Source of the DNA: Agroathelia rolfsii
Taxonomy: Eukaryota > Basidiomycota > Agaricomycetes > Amylocorticiales > Amylocorticiaceae
Assembly: GCA_018343915.1 (NCBI GenBank)
Contig: JABRWF010000005.1
Span: 2,639,001-2,703,000, forward strand
DNA: 64,000 nt
Direction of reading: 5' to 3'
Shown: piece by piece, positions 11,973 through 25,539 of the stretch
Position numbering within the stretch: the stretch's first letter is position 1
How the letters are laid out: every line of letters starts with the position of its first letter
The notes under the pieces: generated by a model
Databases searched by the model: none
Told to the model about the DNA's origin: nothing
The model's input: the letters and a program-made list of their open reading frames with translations, nothing else
Position numbers and translations under genes: made by a program

Positions 11973-13495
11973 GATGGTGGTGGTCGAGCGTAGAGCTGGG
12001 ATGGGCAGCCATTGCTCTTGTCACGCCACTTTCTCAATTTCTCGTTTTGGCAAGACCGCGGCAAACGTGCTACACATTTACTTCCGATCACAGGGCCAAA
12101 AAAAAAGGAATGTTCAGTTCAATAAGTGACGCAACTTCAGTAAAAATGAGAAACGCACATCTTCTGGCCGATGTATTATTTCTGTGTATGAACCATAGGA
12201 ATTTTATAGGGGGTTAAGTCCACAGTCATTGATGGTCTTGCTTGAGCTCGGAAGCTGAATGGAAAACTTCCATAAATGGCTATCCAGACTAGCTCAGAGT
12301 GGTTGCTGTATTATGTAAGCAAGGCTCATGCCCTAGTGATCAGGTTAATCTCGCCATTTGATCTGGGGGGGAAATCGGCCGCAAAATTGTGGTACGATAA
12401 GTAAAAGTGCAACGATTCATGCTGAATAAATAATATTTAACTACACTTATGGTACTGATTCTGCTCCGATACTGTCATTTGTGACTCAACTACGACGTGA
12501 TGGTGAATATATGCGCTCCACTGTTATTTCCATTGGCCCAAACTGACAAGGCAGGATTCCGGCTAAGAGCTAACGCGTTCTTCCATAGTAAGCACTGGCA
12601 ATATGGTTTGGGCGTACCGGTTTGATGTTGGTCGCCGATACAGCTGCAATAACCAACCTTCAACACATATGTTTATCACCACTACACCAGATCTCCGCCG
12701 TAGATATCGCTAATACCAAGGCGATTGTTTATTGAGAAGATCTTACAAAGTCGAAAGTGAATTTTCGAGTATGGCACAAGGCGGCTCCATTTGTTATCAC
12801 TGTTGCACGCCATGGGGATTTATTGGTGCAATATTGGTAGTGGTGACCGCATACAAGCGAGATACAAGCATACGATATATGTAGCTGTATTATCCAAAAT
12901 ATATAACCAAATCGAAGTGGTACTCTGCTAGTGAGGCAGAGTCGAGAGAAAGAAGACCTTCTCGGGCTGCCACTTGCAGTGATCTAGTATTCGTTGATGG
13001 TTGCGTTTAGATTAATTTATCAGGTATTCATGGCGTTGGTACGATCGCTTAGCTGTGGTGTTGAGCGCATAGGCATACATATGATTTATTGTAAGATATA
13101 TTACAGCTTCAGAAAAGATAGGGACACTCACTGTCAGCCCGAATTCCGTAGAGTTATCTTGAAGACAATGACGTTCAAATCACGGTCGTTACTAGTAGAC
13201 CGATATTTCATAGTAGTCAAGGACGGAGTATCTACCAGAGAAAAAGATAATAAATGTGGCTCAAAGGTATCCCCTCAAGCCTTTTTGATATTATGTGAGG
13301 CAAATGAGTTTGGTTACGGTCAACCTCGAGCGAGTCTTGGTATGTAGCCTGAGATTCCGAGTGTGCCAATGCGGCGCCGGCGGTTGTGCTGCCAGTGGAT
13401 GCGCAGAACACAGCCACCACATGGCCCAACGGTGAACTGCAGGCTGTAGATGCGACATCACTGCACGCCGTCGCTCGCTGTGAAGACTCCTAGTC
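11973..13495. other. 1.5-kb intergenic region between SREBP gene and NAA15
   Basis: This lies between two divergent genes and should contain both promoters. An open frame on the plus strand at 12994-13347 has no domain-like features and is not called. No RNA gene or repeat was recognised. Confidence 0.45.
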
Positions 13496-16400
13496 ATGCC
13501 CCCCGCAAATAACGCAGCTGCCGCCAAAAGGGCTTTGCCCCCGAAGGAATCATCTTTGTTTAGAGAGTTACTTACTCTGTATGAAACCAAGCAGCTCAAG
13601 AAAGGCATTAAGACCGCCGATCAGATCCTCAAGAAATTTCCTGACCATGGTGGTATGTCGTGCTGCCCAAGAAAGTTGAGAATAGATGCTCATTAAAACA
13701 CTGAAAAGAAACCATATGTATGAAGGGCCTTATATTGACCCATATGGGAAAACGCGAGGAGGGTCTCGACTACGTCAAACGCGGCATCAGACTTGATCTG
13801 ACTTCACATATCTGCTGGCATGTCTTTGGCTTGATCCAGAAGGGCGAAAAAAAATATGAAGAGGCACTTAAATCGTACATACAGGCTTTGCGCTTTGATA
13901 AGGTTGGTTATCCATACAAATATATCAGCCATGTATTCAACAATTGCCACAGGAAAATCAAAGTATTCTGAGGGATACTGCCCATCTACAATCGCAACTC
14001 CGGCTGTTCGATGGATTGATTGAAACTCGCCACACTTTGTTGCGGACAAGACCGCAACTGCGCGCTAACTGGGTTGGCTTGGCTGTCGCATATCATCTAA
14101 ACGGGAACCTCGATGAAGCTATCAAAGTGCTTAACTCTTATGAAAAGACGCTCAAGGTTAGTATCTATAGCTTCACCAGAAAAACTCAGCCTCGCCCTCA
14201 ACTTCATCACGTAGGAAGTCCCAGACTATGATGTAGAGCATTCCGAAACTTTGCTATACCATGTGCGTCTGCTCGAAGACAAGGGTGACCTGTCTGAAGC
14301 GCTTAGCATGCTGGACACCAATGCGAAATCACGACACATCCTCGATCGTACTGCTATCATGGAAACAAGGGGTAATGCATTGTTTCTCTGAAAAGTATAA
14401 TGGGAACTGACACTTTGTTTTAGCACGCATTCTAACAAAGCTTGGACCCTCCAACGATTCAGAAGATGCATGGCGTAACCTCATTTCTCAGAATCCAGAT
14501 AACATTGATTATCTCAGTTCCTTCCTTTCAAGCAAGGGTCTGGATTTAGGTAATTCAAGATCCACGTAATATATCCTTTCGATAATGACCAGTATTATAC
14601 TAGCTAATTTGTCCGATGGGTCAAGAGCTGCTACTTTGGATCTCTTGCAAGAGCTTTCGGATGCAATTCCTCGTGCGAATACTCCTCGACGCCTGGCTCT
14701 AGCGGTTTCTACAGGTTTGTGCCGGAATTACTTTCTCGACGTAAACTCAACGATTTGCTAGGCGATGAATTCAAAACTCGTGTGGAGGCATACATTTTAT
14801 CATCCCTTAATAAAGGGATCCCGTCTCTGTTCACCGATCTCAAATCACTGTACGTTGACTCCTCGAAGCGGGATGTTATCGAAACTATCGTCGAGTCCCA
14901 CCGTGAATCAACCAAATCTGCGGCCTCTTCATCGACAGATACGGATCCAACCGTTTATCTCTGGACACTCTACTTCTTAGGGCAGCATTACTCCTTCCTC
15001 AAGCAATACCAGAAGGCGCTTGTACTCCTTGAGGAGGCTATCGATCATACGCCAACCTTGCCAGAACTATATACTTGCCGTGCTCGTGTGCTCAAACGTG
15101 CCGGTGACCCGTATGGTGCCGCTCGTTCATTGGAAGAGGCTCGGCTACTCGATGGGCAAGATCGATTCTTAAATACCAAGTGTGGTAAATACCGTTTGAG
15201 GGCTGGTCTTATCGAAGAAGCAGTGGAGATATTTGGCATGTTTACACGGGTTGGTTTCTGTTTCAAACATGGATCTTTGTGGACTCGCCAGAACCTGATT
15301 TTAATTGACTAGAAAGACGCTGCATCACCTAGCGCCGACCTGGAAGACATGCAATCGATGCTGTACCTCCTGGAAGAAGGCAACGCACATTTACGCAACG
15401 GACGATTGAATTTAGCCCTAAAACGTTTCACTGGGGTTCAGAAGGTACTGGTCGCTTCTTTCTCATGACTGGTGCGTATCATACACATGCTTTCCATCCT
15501 ATAGGTATTCCAGGAGGTAGATGACGACCAATATGATTATCACGGCTATGCTATCCGCAAATTTAATCTCAATGCATACATGAGGTGATAACCATGGTTT
15601 CATGAATCAAAACAAATACTAAATTATACTGATATTTTAAACTAGACTGATTGCTTGGGAGGATCGTCTTTACTCTCATCCGGCATATATCGCTGCTGCA
15701 GTGGCTGCTTCCAAGGTTCTTTAAGTTATGGATTTATTTTAAGAGAGTAGCTCGTCTCATGATATTCATTTTCAGATATATATTGCTGTTCACGACGATC
15801 CCTTATTGGCATCTTCATCATCAGGTCTGGGTGACGCCGACAAAAAGGCGAAGAAAAAGGCAAAGAAAGCGGCACAAAAGTCGCAAGCAGAAGCCAAAAA
15901 AGGTCTGTGTGTCATGATGCCATCCTTCAATGAAATAGCTGAGGCATAATAGCAACCAACGCCAACCAAAATGAGGACAAAGGCCTCGATTTCGGCCAAC
16001 CGAAGGACGAAGACCCCGACGGCATGAAGCTACTCACGGCCCCGGATGGACTTGATGTTGCTGCCAAGTTCCTTGAGCCTCTGGTCATGCATGCTAACCA
16101 GAATATTGATTTCTGGATAGCGTCATACGACGTGGCTATTCGTCGTAGTACGTGATTTCACAAGACAATATATATTGTAGTCCCTAAAGTTTAACACTGA
16201 CCCGGACGTTATTAGAGAAGTACTTGCAGGCTGTTAGAGCGATCAATCGGGTGAAGACGATTGATCCAGAGAATTCACAACTTCACCTGCGGGTAATACA
16301 TTACTCTCGGACGAGTCAGTTACACGAGTTTTTGCCGGAGATATACTTTTTGACCTTTTTCAATTTAGTTGCTTCGTTGCCTGAGAAGCCGTCAGGACCT

Positions 16401-16858
16401 ATTGGGGAGATACTTGGGACCGACTTCCTTCCAGAAGGACTTTCCATCGAGACATACCACTCCCAGTTCTTGCAAAAGCACTCCCACTCGGCGTCGGCAT
16501 TGCTTGCTTGCGCTCAAGCCGCCCAGTTACTCGGGGCACCTAAAGAGGAAGTGGAGTCCATTGTCTTATCCTCTCTGGAAGAATCTATTGAGGGCTCGAT
16601 AGAGGTGCTTTTCGCTCCCTTTTTCTATGGTATTGAACGCTCAATCTATAACAATTCTTCCAGACTTACTTGGAATTGCTCACCCAATTGAGCCGAATCC
16701 AATCCGAACGTGCAGAAGAGTTTAGGGAGAAATCTAATGCTAGATTCCCTCTCTCGACGATATTCAAGACAAAACTAGAAAAGGAGGTCTTGAAACGACG
16801 GGCATTGACAATCACAGAAGACACTCCAGAGGGGGATAAGACGGAAATCGTGAACTAG
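13496..16858 (+). CDS. NAA15: N-terminal acetyltransferase A auxiliary subunit (Naa15/Nat1)
   Basis: This gene has at least a dozen exons. It encodes the ribosome-docking scaffold of the NatA complex, which with catalytic Naa10 acetylates nascent N termini. It starts MPPANNAAAAKRALPPKESS, and the family block LLTLYETKQLKKGIKTADQI follows at once. TPR-like repeats then follow: MKGLILTHMGKREEGLDYVK, CWHVFGLIQKGEKKYEEALK, LQSQLRLFDGLIETRHTLL and AVAYHLNGNLDEAIKVL. Further blocks include GIPSLFTDLKSLYVD and a TPR containing LYFLGQHYSFLKQYQKALVL. A Lys-rich segment near 15840-15900 matches the basic region typical of this subunit. I checked the first splice (GT after 13655, resuming before MKGLIL) and it keeps frame. 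The stop is TAG at 16856-16858. I did not fix every exon boundary. Confidence 0.9.
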
Positions 16859-17169
16859 TGGGACGATACGGATAGGGTTCGTGCCCGTGATAGTGCACGA
16901 ATCAGAAGTGCTTGGAGAGACATCTATGTACATTTTAAAATTTAGCCAATTTTATAAACCATGGATGACAGTCACCAAATCCTACCGGAATGCCGCTTCC
17001 TATTCATGAGCTCGCCATGGTTTTGGGTCACGAGTTTTGGGCACTTTCTTTGAATCACGTGACATCCTGGCATCTACCGGAACGCCGGAAGTAAATGTTT
17101 GGCGGTCGAGTGGGAGACGTGAAAGCGCGTCAACGACTTGGACGCGCCTCTTGTGTAGTGACTACAACT

Positions 17170-20100
17170 ATGGCTCCTCAGACTCGCACCGGGGGCTCAT
17201 CGCCCGTGAAGCTCAAGTTCAGGGAAAAGCTCACTGGGAAAGGTCTTTCAACAGACGTTCTCCTAAAAAAGATGCGCGCTCTTCAAGTCGAGCTGCAGGA
17301 GATGGACCAGGATCACGTCGATGTCCAGTCTCTGAACCCTGTACGCAAGGAGCTCATCAGTACATCCATATTGTTACACAAAGACAGAGGCATCAAGGCA
17401 TATGCTGCATGTTGTCTAGCAGATATCCTGCGCCTCTATGCGCCAGATGCGCCTTACAATCCAAACGAACTTCGCGACATATTCCAATTCTTTTTTCGGC
17501 AACTCTCTGCTGGTCTGACAGGCACGGACGCCCCCTATTACGAGCAGTATTTTCATCTTTTGGACTCGCTTTCTACGGTTAAAAGTGTGGTGCTTATCAC
17601 CGATCTACCAAACGCCGAAGAATTAATGGCCAACACCTTCCGGGATATCTTTGGGATTGTCAGGCGTGACCTAGCGCGGAAGATTGAAATGTTTATGGTC
17701 GATATCTTATGTGCTCTGATTGATGAATGTCCAACGCTACCCCAAGAGGTACTGGAGATCATTATGGCGCAGTTCATGGATAAGAAGGCTGTATGTCAAA
17801 ACAGTATATTAGCTCCAGTCGTTTCCTAACCCTCGTTGCAGCATATGGATCAACCTGCGTATCGTTTGGCGGTTCAAGTTTGTACTTCCACATCTGATAA
17901 GCTCCAGCGCTATGTCTGCCAATATTTTACGGACATCATTGTGGCGCATCCAGACGATGAACAGACCCAGACAGAAGACCTCCAGACTGCCCACAACCTC
18001 ATTCAGCGCCTGAATCGCTCTTGTCCAGCGCTCTTACATTCTGTTATTCCCCAACTGGAAGAGGAAATACGTCTTGAGAACCTTCAAGTACGCACCATTG
18101 CGACACAAACCCTAGGAGAGATGTATGGCGACAAGGGTGCCGCAGATCTCGTGCGCAAATACCCGTCGACTTGGTCTGTCTGGCTTTCTCGGCGGAATGA
18201 TAGAATTCCTGCCGTTCGCATACAATTCATCGAGGCGACGGGTGGTCTATTGACTAACTTGCCTGAGCAACGTGAAGCCATAGAAGGTAATAATTTTCCT
18301 TGAGTACCGGAGCGTTTGGTGACCTTGTTATAGATGCGCTACAACAAAAGCTCTTTGATCCCGATGAGAAAGTACGCGCTGCAGTCTGCAGGGTGTTTTC
18401 CAGCCTTGATTACGAAACGGCCTTGCGTCATGTATCCGAGAAAACTTTGCGTCAAGTTGGTGGCCGTTTCCTTGACAAAAAGGTGAGTCAGTGTGTATGT
18501 GTACCCTCGCTATGCTCATTTCGCCATGTCGTAGCACATTGTCCGTGTCGAGGCCCTAACGGCGCTGGGAAAACTATACAATCTGGCTTTTCCGGAAATG
18601 TATGATGACTCATTTCATGCTTACATCGTTCAAACCATGGCCTCATAACATTCATAGTGAAAACCCTGAGTCTCCGGCAAAACAGCAATTTGGATGGATA
18701 CCAAGTGCTATGTTGGAGGCTTTTGCTGCAGATATTCAGTCACAGTCAGTGGAAATGATTTATCCTTTGGAACAATTTTGTGATTTCATTCAAGGTCTGT
18801 TGCTGAGCAAGCCTTGTACGAGTACATTTTCCCCCTCCCCTCGTCTTCTCCTGGCCCTTCCACGTCTAAGGCCACAGATATTGACGAGGTTGCCTGGGTC
18901 GATCGACTGCTCATCATCGTCAAATATCTGTCCGACAAGGATCTAAAAACATTTTCGAGGGTTGCTGCACTCAAAATCAAGTGCGTATTTATTCCTGAAA
19001 ATAATTACATAAGTTAACGCTTTATACAGCCGTCCAACCGTCTTTCAACATTTCATTGATGCTTGCATTGAATATAACGTAAGTTCTACATCTAATGTTT
19101 TCATCATCGCTAAACTTCAATTGCAGGGTGGCATTATAGACGAAAACGAGGTGGCTATAACAAAGAAATTACAAATGGCCATAGGTCGCATTGCTAGTTA
19201 GTTCTAGATATTGTTTTCCAAAATCCGGAACTAACTTTTGCTTCTTAGGGGCTCGTCCTGATGTCCAGAAAGTGACTGAAGACTTGAATGCGTTCGCCAA
19301 ACTTAATGAAGGGAGGCTATATAAATTATTCAAAACATGCATGGACACACAAACTGATATCAAGAGCCTTGCCAAAGCCACGGTGAATTTTTTTTTTTAT
19401 TCAGCCAGAGATGCATGGTAATCTGACAGATGATGCCTCAGAATGAATTCAAGAAGCGTATCGAAACATCTTCAGCATCAATTGCGCCAACGATCGTCTC
19501 TGTCCTATCGCGGGCGTCATTTAGGGTTATCAATCAGTCCACCGTGCCGACGCTGATAAAACGTCTGCAGCGAAATGATACGCGAGACGGCCACCTCGAC
19601 GGCCTAGGTGAACAAGCTGAGAGAATATTCGCCCTGATATCCAAGCTATGCCCTCTGCTCTTCAAGCCACACATAGCGGAGTTGACTAAGGCTGTCTCGG
19701 ATGAGCGTAATCCACGTCTTGTCGATGTGTGCTTGCAAGCTTTGGCATCGCTTGCACGAAACGATGGAAAAACTAGTGGCCATGATAAGTTGGTCGCCTC
19801 AACGTATTTTTTTCGCCTATCGAATTGACGGCGATATCTTTTTAGGCGGACGATAGAGAGGATTAAGAAATATACCCTCGAAAACGATGCGAAACGTGCT
19901 AAATTTGCTGCTCGATTTCTTGCATTTACACCTGAGAAGAGTGAGACTTGCAATGAGATTACAGAGGTGATGGTTTCATATACTTTCAAGTTGTTTCTGC
20001 TAACACTCAACATAGACTATATCTTCTGGGCTGGCAGAAGCTGATGATGACACACTTGTCTCGCATTTAACTGTGCTCAACCAATTTGTTCAGCTCTATC

Positions 20101-22169
20101 CCGAATCTTTTGAATCGAAGAGTGACGTGATAGTCGCCTCTCTCTCGAGATTATTAAGACAATCGACTTCTCCCGATGCAGTAAATATCTATATCTCTGA
20201 CTTTCCAGCATGGTTGATCCTTACTCACCAATCCAGGATGATATGCTAGTCGACGAGGCAAATCCAGAATCTACGTGGTTACCAGATGACGCCGTACCCT
20301 CGCTTCTCCAGGCTAAAGTCATCGCTCTCAAAATATGTCGACGGCGATGTCTTGTATATGCCCAAGAGAAACAAAAAGACGAGGCTTCAAAAGATGCCAC
20401 GTTATTGGTTGCTCAGCCCGTCTTGTCCATACTCAAGACCATTCTTGAGACAGCAGGTTCAGCAAATCCGAAAGCTGAAGACAGGTGAGTGGATTGCGTC
20501 GAATAGAAGAAACGCAATCATTACTAGGGTTAAGTTATTCATACTTTGTATAGCCCAGGATATAAGTCCCGAATTAGATTGCAGGCAGGCATATCCATAC
20601 TCCACTTGGCTACTGCTGCGATCTTCGGGTCGAAGTTATCTGATATATACCAACACCTTGTATTACTGGTTCAAGTAAGCCGTAATCACCGTGATATGGC
20701 AACTTTCGCATTTAATGCCTTGTTTTAGGATCCTTGTCCAGAAGTTCGCCATACTTTCCTTGGAAAGTACACGTCTATTTGTCAGAGAGGACAACTTGAT
20801 CCTAAATACAATGTCATTCCTTTCCTCACTGCGGTGGATCCCGATGAAAAGACACGGAGCATAGTATGTATTTTGACTAAGGTACTAAGAAGAATAAAAC
20901 TTACTCCCTGTAGGCTGTCTCGTTTTTGTCGGCTTGCAAAGTCTCGTATCCTCCAAGTCAGTTCCATTCTGAGCCATATAATATAAGCTATTAAGATTAA
21001 TTACTACCTTACAGCCATTTTTCTGGAGCACTTTGAGCTCATTTTTGCACGTCTCCTTCACTTCCTGGCCCACCACCCGGATTTCTCTCCGGTGCATGAA
21101 AACCTAATTGAATTCGTCGAGTAAGATTCCATTGCTTCACTTGCCAGCTCCCTAGGGACCAATACTTCTTCTCAGCTACATCAACTTCTACCTTGAAATG
21201 ATGGCTACACCTAACAACATTGCTCTCCTATATCATCTCGCTCTACGGATGAAGACAGTTCGCGATAAATCACGATCCGCGACACTTAATCAAGTATGCA
21301 TCCTTTTTCTTCTCCGTGACTTTTTTAACAATATATGCATTAGCATCTATACACTATCGGAGAATTAGCTCAAGAAGCGATTAAAAGCAAGGCACACAGC
21401 AAAGGATGGGCTTTGCACAGTTACCCAGGCAAACTTAAAATGCCAATGGATATATTCGAGCCGCTGTTAAGTCCTGCACAGTCTACGGAGGTACACACAT
21501 CCTTAATTGACCCTAATTCAATCGCTAATTCGACACATTTGTAGATATCTCACAAAACGTATCTTCCCAGCGAGACCATAACCTGGTTTTCTGATAATGT
21601 CAAGGGGCACAAGGCTATCTCTGTAAGGATAGCAACTAATATCTTCCATCTTGTAAACTTGACTAAAGTTATTGCTCAGGATAAACGCTCCAAAAATGGT
21701 CAGCGAGATCCAGCTGCAGGGGGAAGTAGAAGAAAACGCAAAGTAGAGCGTAAAACAAAGGGATCTGCCAAGTAAGTCGCCTGTTTCATTACAAAGATAC
21801 TCTGACACTAATTCCTTCTTATACCAGGTCTTCACGCGCCAAGAGACGCAAGCGAGATAGCGACGATGATGATGATGAATCCTCGGAGTCTGAATCCGAC
21901 GAGGAAGAAGAAAATGAGGAAGATGGACAAGGTGATAGTAAATCAGAAGATAACGCACCAGGAAACGAAGACGAAGACGGTGAAGATGAAGATAGTCGGC
22001 CCAGTGCTCGTGAGATGGCTTTGCAACGGGGTGCAAGAACGCGAGCGAAGGTTTGCTATTGATACAATTTATCTTGACAGTTGCTAATAAATATATCTAG
22101 GCCAAGATCAAGGAGCAATCTAAAAGCAGAAGAAAGTCTCGACCATCACTCGGTTCCAACGATGAATGA
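17170..22169 (+). CDS. PDS5: Sister chromatid cohesion protein PDS5
   Basis: A long gene with many short introns, estimated at about 1,200 residues. Pds5 is a HEAT-repeat protein that binds cohesin and, with Wapl, Eco1 and Scc2/4, sets cohesin residence on DNA. The N-terminal blocks are diagnostic: LKFREKLTGKGLSTDVLLKK, AYAACCLADILRLYAPDAPY, ELRDIFQFFFRQL, YYEQYFHLLDSLSTVKSVVL, FGIVRRDLARKIEMFMVDIL and SLDYETALRHVSEKTLRQVG. The C terminus is lysine/arginine-rich with acidic runs (about 21700-22169), as is usual in fungal Pds5. I chose the ATG of MAPQTR at 17170. An in-frame codon 75 nt upstream would only add a short non-family extension. It lies 311 bp downstream of NAA15 on the same strand. 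Individual exon ends were only partly traced. Confidence 0.9.
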
Positions 22170-22694
22170 AAATTTTCACCTTCCCATTTTGACCATTTTA
22201 TACTTGTATATCATCAATGTTTTTTTGTCTATGTCTATCTACTACTATTAGTTGAAATGTACCATATACCTACGAAGCTTCGCTTGCACCATGAATAGAT
22301 GTCGTACATTATTCTAGCTTCAGAACACTTAACACTAAGTACATGTAATGAGGACTATGCCAACTAATGCAAGTACTAATATTCTGAATATCGGATGCTC
22401 CGTAAGCGTTCCATTGATTTACTATATTGACGTCCGGTTACCGGTGGCCGAAGCCACTTCCAGATGGTCGCGGTAAGATTCGATTTGGCCACTTCCAATA
22501 GGGAGTGGTAAGATCTGGTTTCTAACAACCATTACGGTCGGGTAACTCTGCTGGTAAGTATATTTTACAATAACACGGACAATGCACACAACGCTCATAT
22601 GCAGAAGTTGGTTTGTGATTACATGAATCAAGACACTGAACTATCCGACTCATACTAAACCCTCAAGTGGTTTGACGTGTAGATTTCCTCGGTC
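22170..22694. other. Intergenic region between PDS5 and the SUZ12-like gene
   Basis: This is the 3' flank of PDS5 followed by the probable promoter of the next gene. It contains the short direct repeat described separately. No coding potential was seen. Confidence 0.45.
22453..22514. repeat. Imperfect 27-nt direct repeat, period 35
   Basis: Two 27-nt units, 22453-22479 and 22488-22514, share a left part 'gccacttcc' and a right part 'ggtaagat' at the same internal spacing, with a variable middle. They sit about 180-240 bp upstream of the SUZ12-like start codon, so they could be paired regulatory sites. Chance or a microduplication is equally possible. Confidence 0.5.
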
Positions 22695-25539
22695 ATGTCG
22701 TTCCACGATCACGAAAGACAGCTGAATTCAAGGCGACGGGATATGAATACTGCTAAAAAATCAAGCTTTTATCACGATGTGTCATCACCGCCGAAATCCA
22801 ATATACCAAGCACCAGTAGGATGACGCCCTCGCATCATCACCAGCAGGGACCTCGAGAAGGATCGCAGAGACGACCGCAGGTTGCTTTTAGACGAGGCGT
22901 AGCTTTCAAGTCACCCCAAATATCTCAGCTCTCGTCATCTCACCGACACTTTCATAATTCAGCACCCTTCCGAACAATTCCGGTTAAAAACATTCCAGAG
23001 CATCAGGAACCATTCCCCGATAATCTTCCACTCCCTACGTTTACAAGGGTATTTCCTTCTGAGTTGGCCTCTTTGGGCGTCGTGAAATGGAGCATTGATC
23101 ATCTTATTTTACTAGCATCCTAGACAAGCAGCGGAGCAAAGGAATCGTTTAATACACGGTAAATCCACCTATCAATAAAACGGCAGACACATCTAATGCC
23201 CTGTCTATGCCGACTCAGCGTCTGGGCCAAGAGATGAAAACGAACATGGTGAGCTTCTGAGCTTCCTAAAAAAACATTTTACTATTTACCAAAAACATCT
23301 TCGCTGCTGGGTCGATAGATCCTCCTACGCCAGGGAGAGTCAACGCTCCCAATCCCCGTGCACATAAAACCTCCCCTTCCAGCCCGTTTCACTGGGTGGA
23401 ATTGGACAAAGAAATAGAATCGTCTCTCAAATCGAATAATTTTAGAAAGAGGCGCTTAGAATCCAGTGGTGGTCGTTGGTCCGCATCAAGAATGAGTACC
23501 TCAGCATCTGTACCATCAAGAAATAGAATGGCTCTTGCTCGCAAGACAATCTATACAGGCAATAAATACGTTGTTGCACCAGTTCTAAGACTTCGCAGAA
23601 TGGGCGGGGATGATGAAGAGCGTGAAGGTATTGATGATTCGAGAGTCGACGAAGGTAATGAAGGCCCAGCGGACACCTCAACTAACGACACCGATCGCAA
23701 TTCCCGTGAGAGCGATGAAAAATCATCTTCTGAATCCTCTGAGTCTATGCACCATACGCGCTTACCGGTTGCATTTAAATCTATCCAGTACGTAAACGGC
23801 AATACATCGTTATTAGCTTTATTATTGACTTCTTTTTTCTACAAATCTAGGTTTGCTGCTCGCAAATACAAAATTTCCACTGCTCGCAAGTCCCACAAGT
23901 TTGCACTAACACGTCGCACAAAGAGTAGTAATCGGAGAGGTTATGAAGACATAAATAGTAGCGACGAACATCCTGATCCTGACGAGAGCGGAAGTGATAA
24001 TACTCGGTCTCCACTCGATGACCATCCGGGAAAACATGCATTTTCGAAGACACTATCGCCTTCTCCACATGAAGCGCCCCCTTCAGAACTTCTTTTGGCT
24101 TTTGCTTCGCTTACGACTGGAATCAAGTTAAAGCTACGAGGACGCATTCCATTCCTCCCAAGGAATGTCCGGACAGGCTTTACCGAGCGATGCAGGTCTA
24201 TCAAAATTCCGACTGATAAGCAGAACTCGGACATACCTAGCGCCGAACACTTCAGAGTCACCTATAGACATCAGATATTTCATATCAATCCAGATGATGA
24301 TCAGGAAGATACAAGCGCTCGCCTTCAACATGAAACGCGTCTAGAGGCGTGGTTATGTCCCATGTGCAATATTTTTGGCTCCTTCGAAACACGAGAGATG
24401 TTGACGAAACATCTTGAATGGAATCATTCTGAAGTCAGCGTAGCTTGGAAGGCAGGTGCTTGGGTTCGTGCCTTGATTGATTGAATACAAAACGAACATG
24501 TGCGTAGATGGCTGACAATTTTTCTATTACAGCTGGTATTGGACACACAGCCGTTTCCGGAACTTCAAGGAGAGTCAGTAACTTCAATAACCTCCATAAC
24601 ACAACATGGCGTTTAAATCTTATCACAATAGAAACAATGAAGATCGAAAGCTACTTGTGCGGGACACATCCCAAAGAAATGAATCTTCTCGTTCTATCGC
24701 TCCAATCGAGATTCCCTCTTCATCTCCTCCTCGTGAACCATCTAGGCTTCCCCTCCCGAACTCCCAGCCAGTTCCGGGGTACAATGACTTTAGCCCAATA
24801 GCTGGTCTTGTTCCACCCTTTCTCTTGCCTTCTGATGTCGATGAAACTGGTCGACGAGTATATTCTTGTCGTCCGGGAGGAGAGAAGCTCTATGATATCT
24901 TAAATATATTGCCCCTCAGACAGCATGGTCTCATAGCCTGGCAAATAATAGAAACAGAAGAACTTCTATTCGAACGGGATGATATGAGAGACGAAGACAA
25001 GGTTATCTTGGCCTTGTGGCTGAGATGGATTCGTATGGACGGTCACCAGAATATGTAAGTATAGTTTTGTTCCGTTAGTTAATCTTGGTGTGTAAACCAA
25101 TGTACAGGAATGTATTCGTGTCAGATCCTGCGGCGGCAGTAGGCATGTTTATCGATGCCTTCGCAGTATATATTCATCGCGCTGGTGGATGGGGTGCACT
25201 TCGTGTCTTTCTTTTGGTAAGTACACTGCTGCTGTGGTTTTCATAGGTTATTCATATTGCAACTTTCTTAAATGGCCTTAGATGCTATGTGCCTACAAAC
25301 ATCTTACAGGCGCAAAAATAGCTCAGCTGTTGCTCCACTACGACAAGGCTATCATTTGCAATGAATGGAACGTCAACCAAGCGCCCTGCTCTGGTGATGA
25401 TCGTGAACACGCCGCGGGTCATGCCTCTCCATGCAAAACGTGGCATAAACATGGCATCTGTAGTGAATGTGGCGGGCCGCATCGTATGGTTAATAATCCA
25501 GAATGTTTGGGAAAAAACGCCCGAGCAAGAATGCGCTGA
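22695..25539 (+). CDS. C2H2 finger plus VEFS-box-like protein, candidate SUZ12 (PRC2) subunit
   Basis: A multi-exon gene whose first ~350 residues are basic, Ser-rich and low-complexity. Near 24350-24430 is a single C2H2 finger: WLCPMCNIFGSFETREMLTK then HLEWNH. A traced splice path (GT after 24465, acceptor before 24533; GT after 24570, acceptor before 24643) leads to a domain resembling the VEFS box of SUZ12. It reads GLIAWQIIETEELLFE, then DEDKVILALWLRWI, AAAVGMFIDAFAVYI and LRVFLLMLCAYKHLTGAKIA. The order finger then VEFS box is that of SUZ12, the PRC2 scaffold that activates the H3K27 methyltransferase. After the box comes an extra Cys/His-rich tail (SPCKTWHKHGICSECGGPHR...PEC). The finger and order are seen; the VEFS assignment rests on remembered pattern similarity. 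It might instead be a lineage-specific factor. Confidence 0.65.

Noticed and set aside
12994..13347. Open frame of 117 codons upstream of NAA15
   Set aside because: It has mixed composition and no domain, signal or exon-like continuation; it probably lies in the promoter region.
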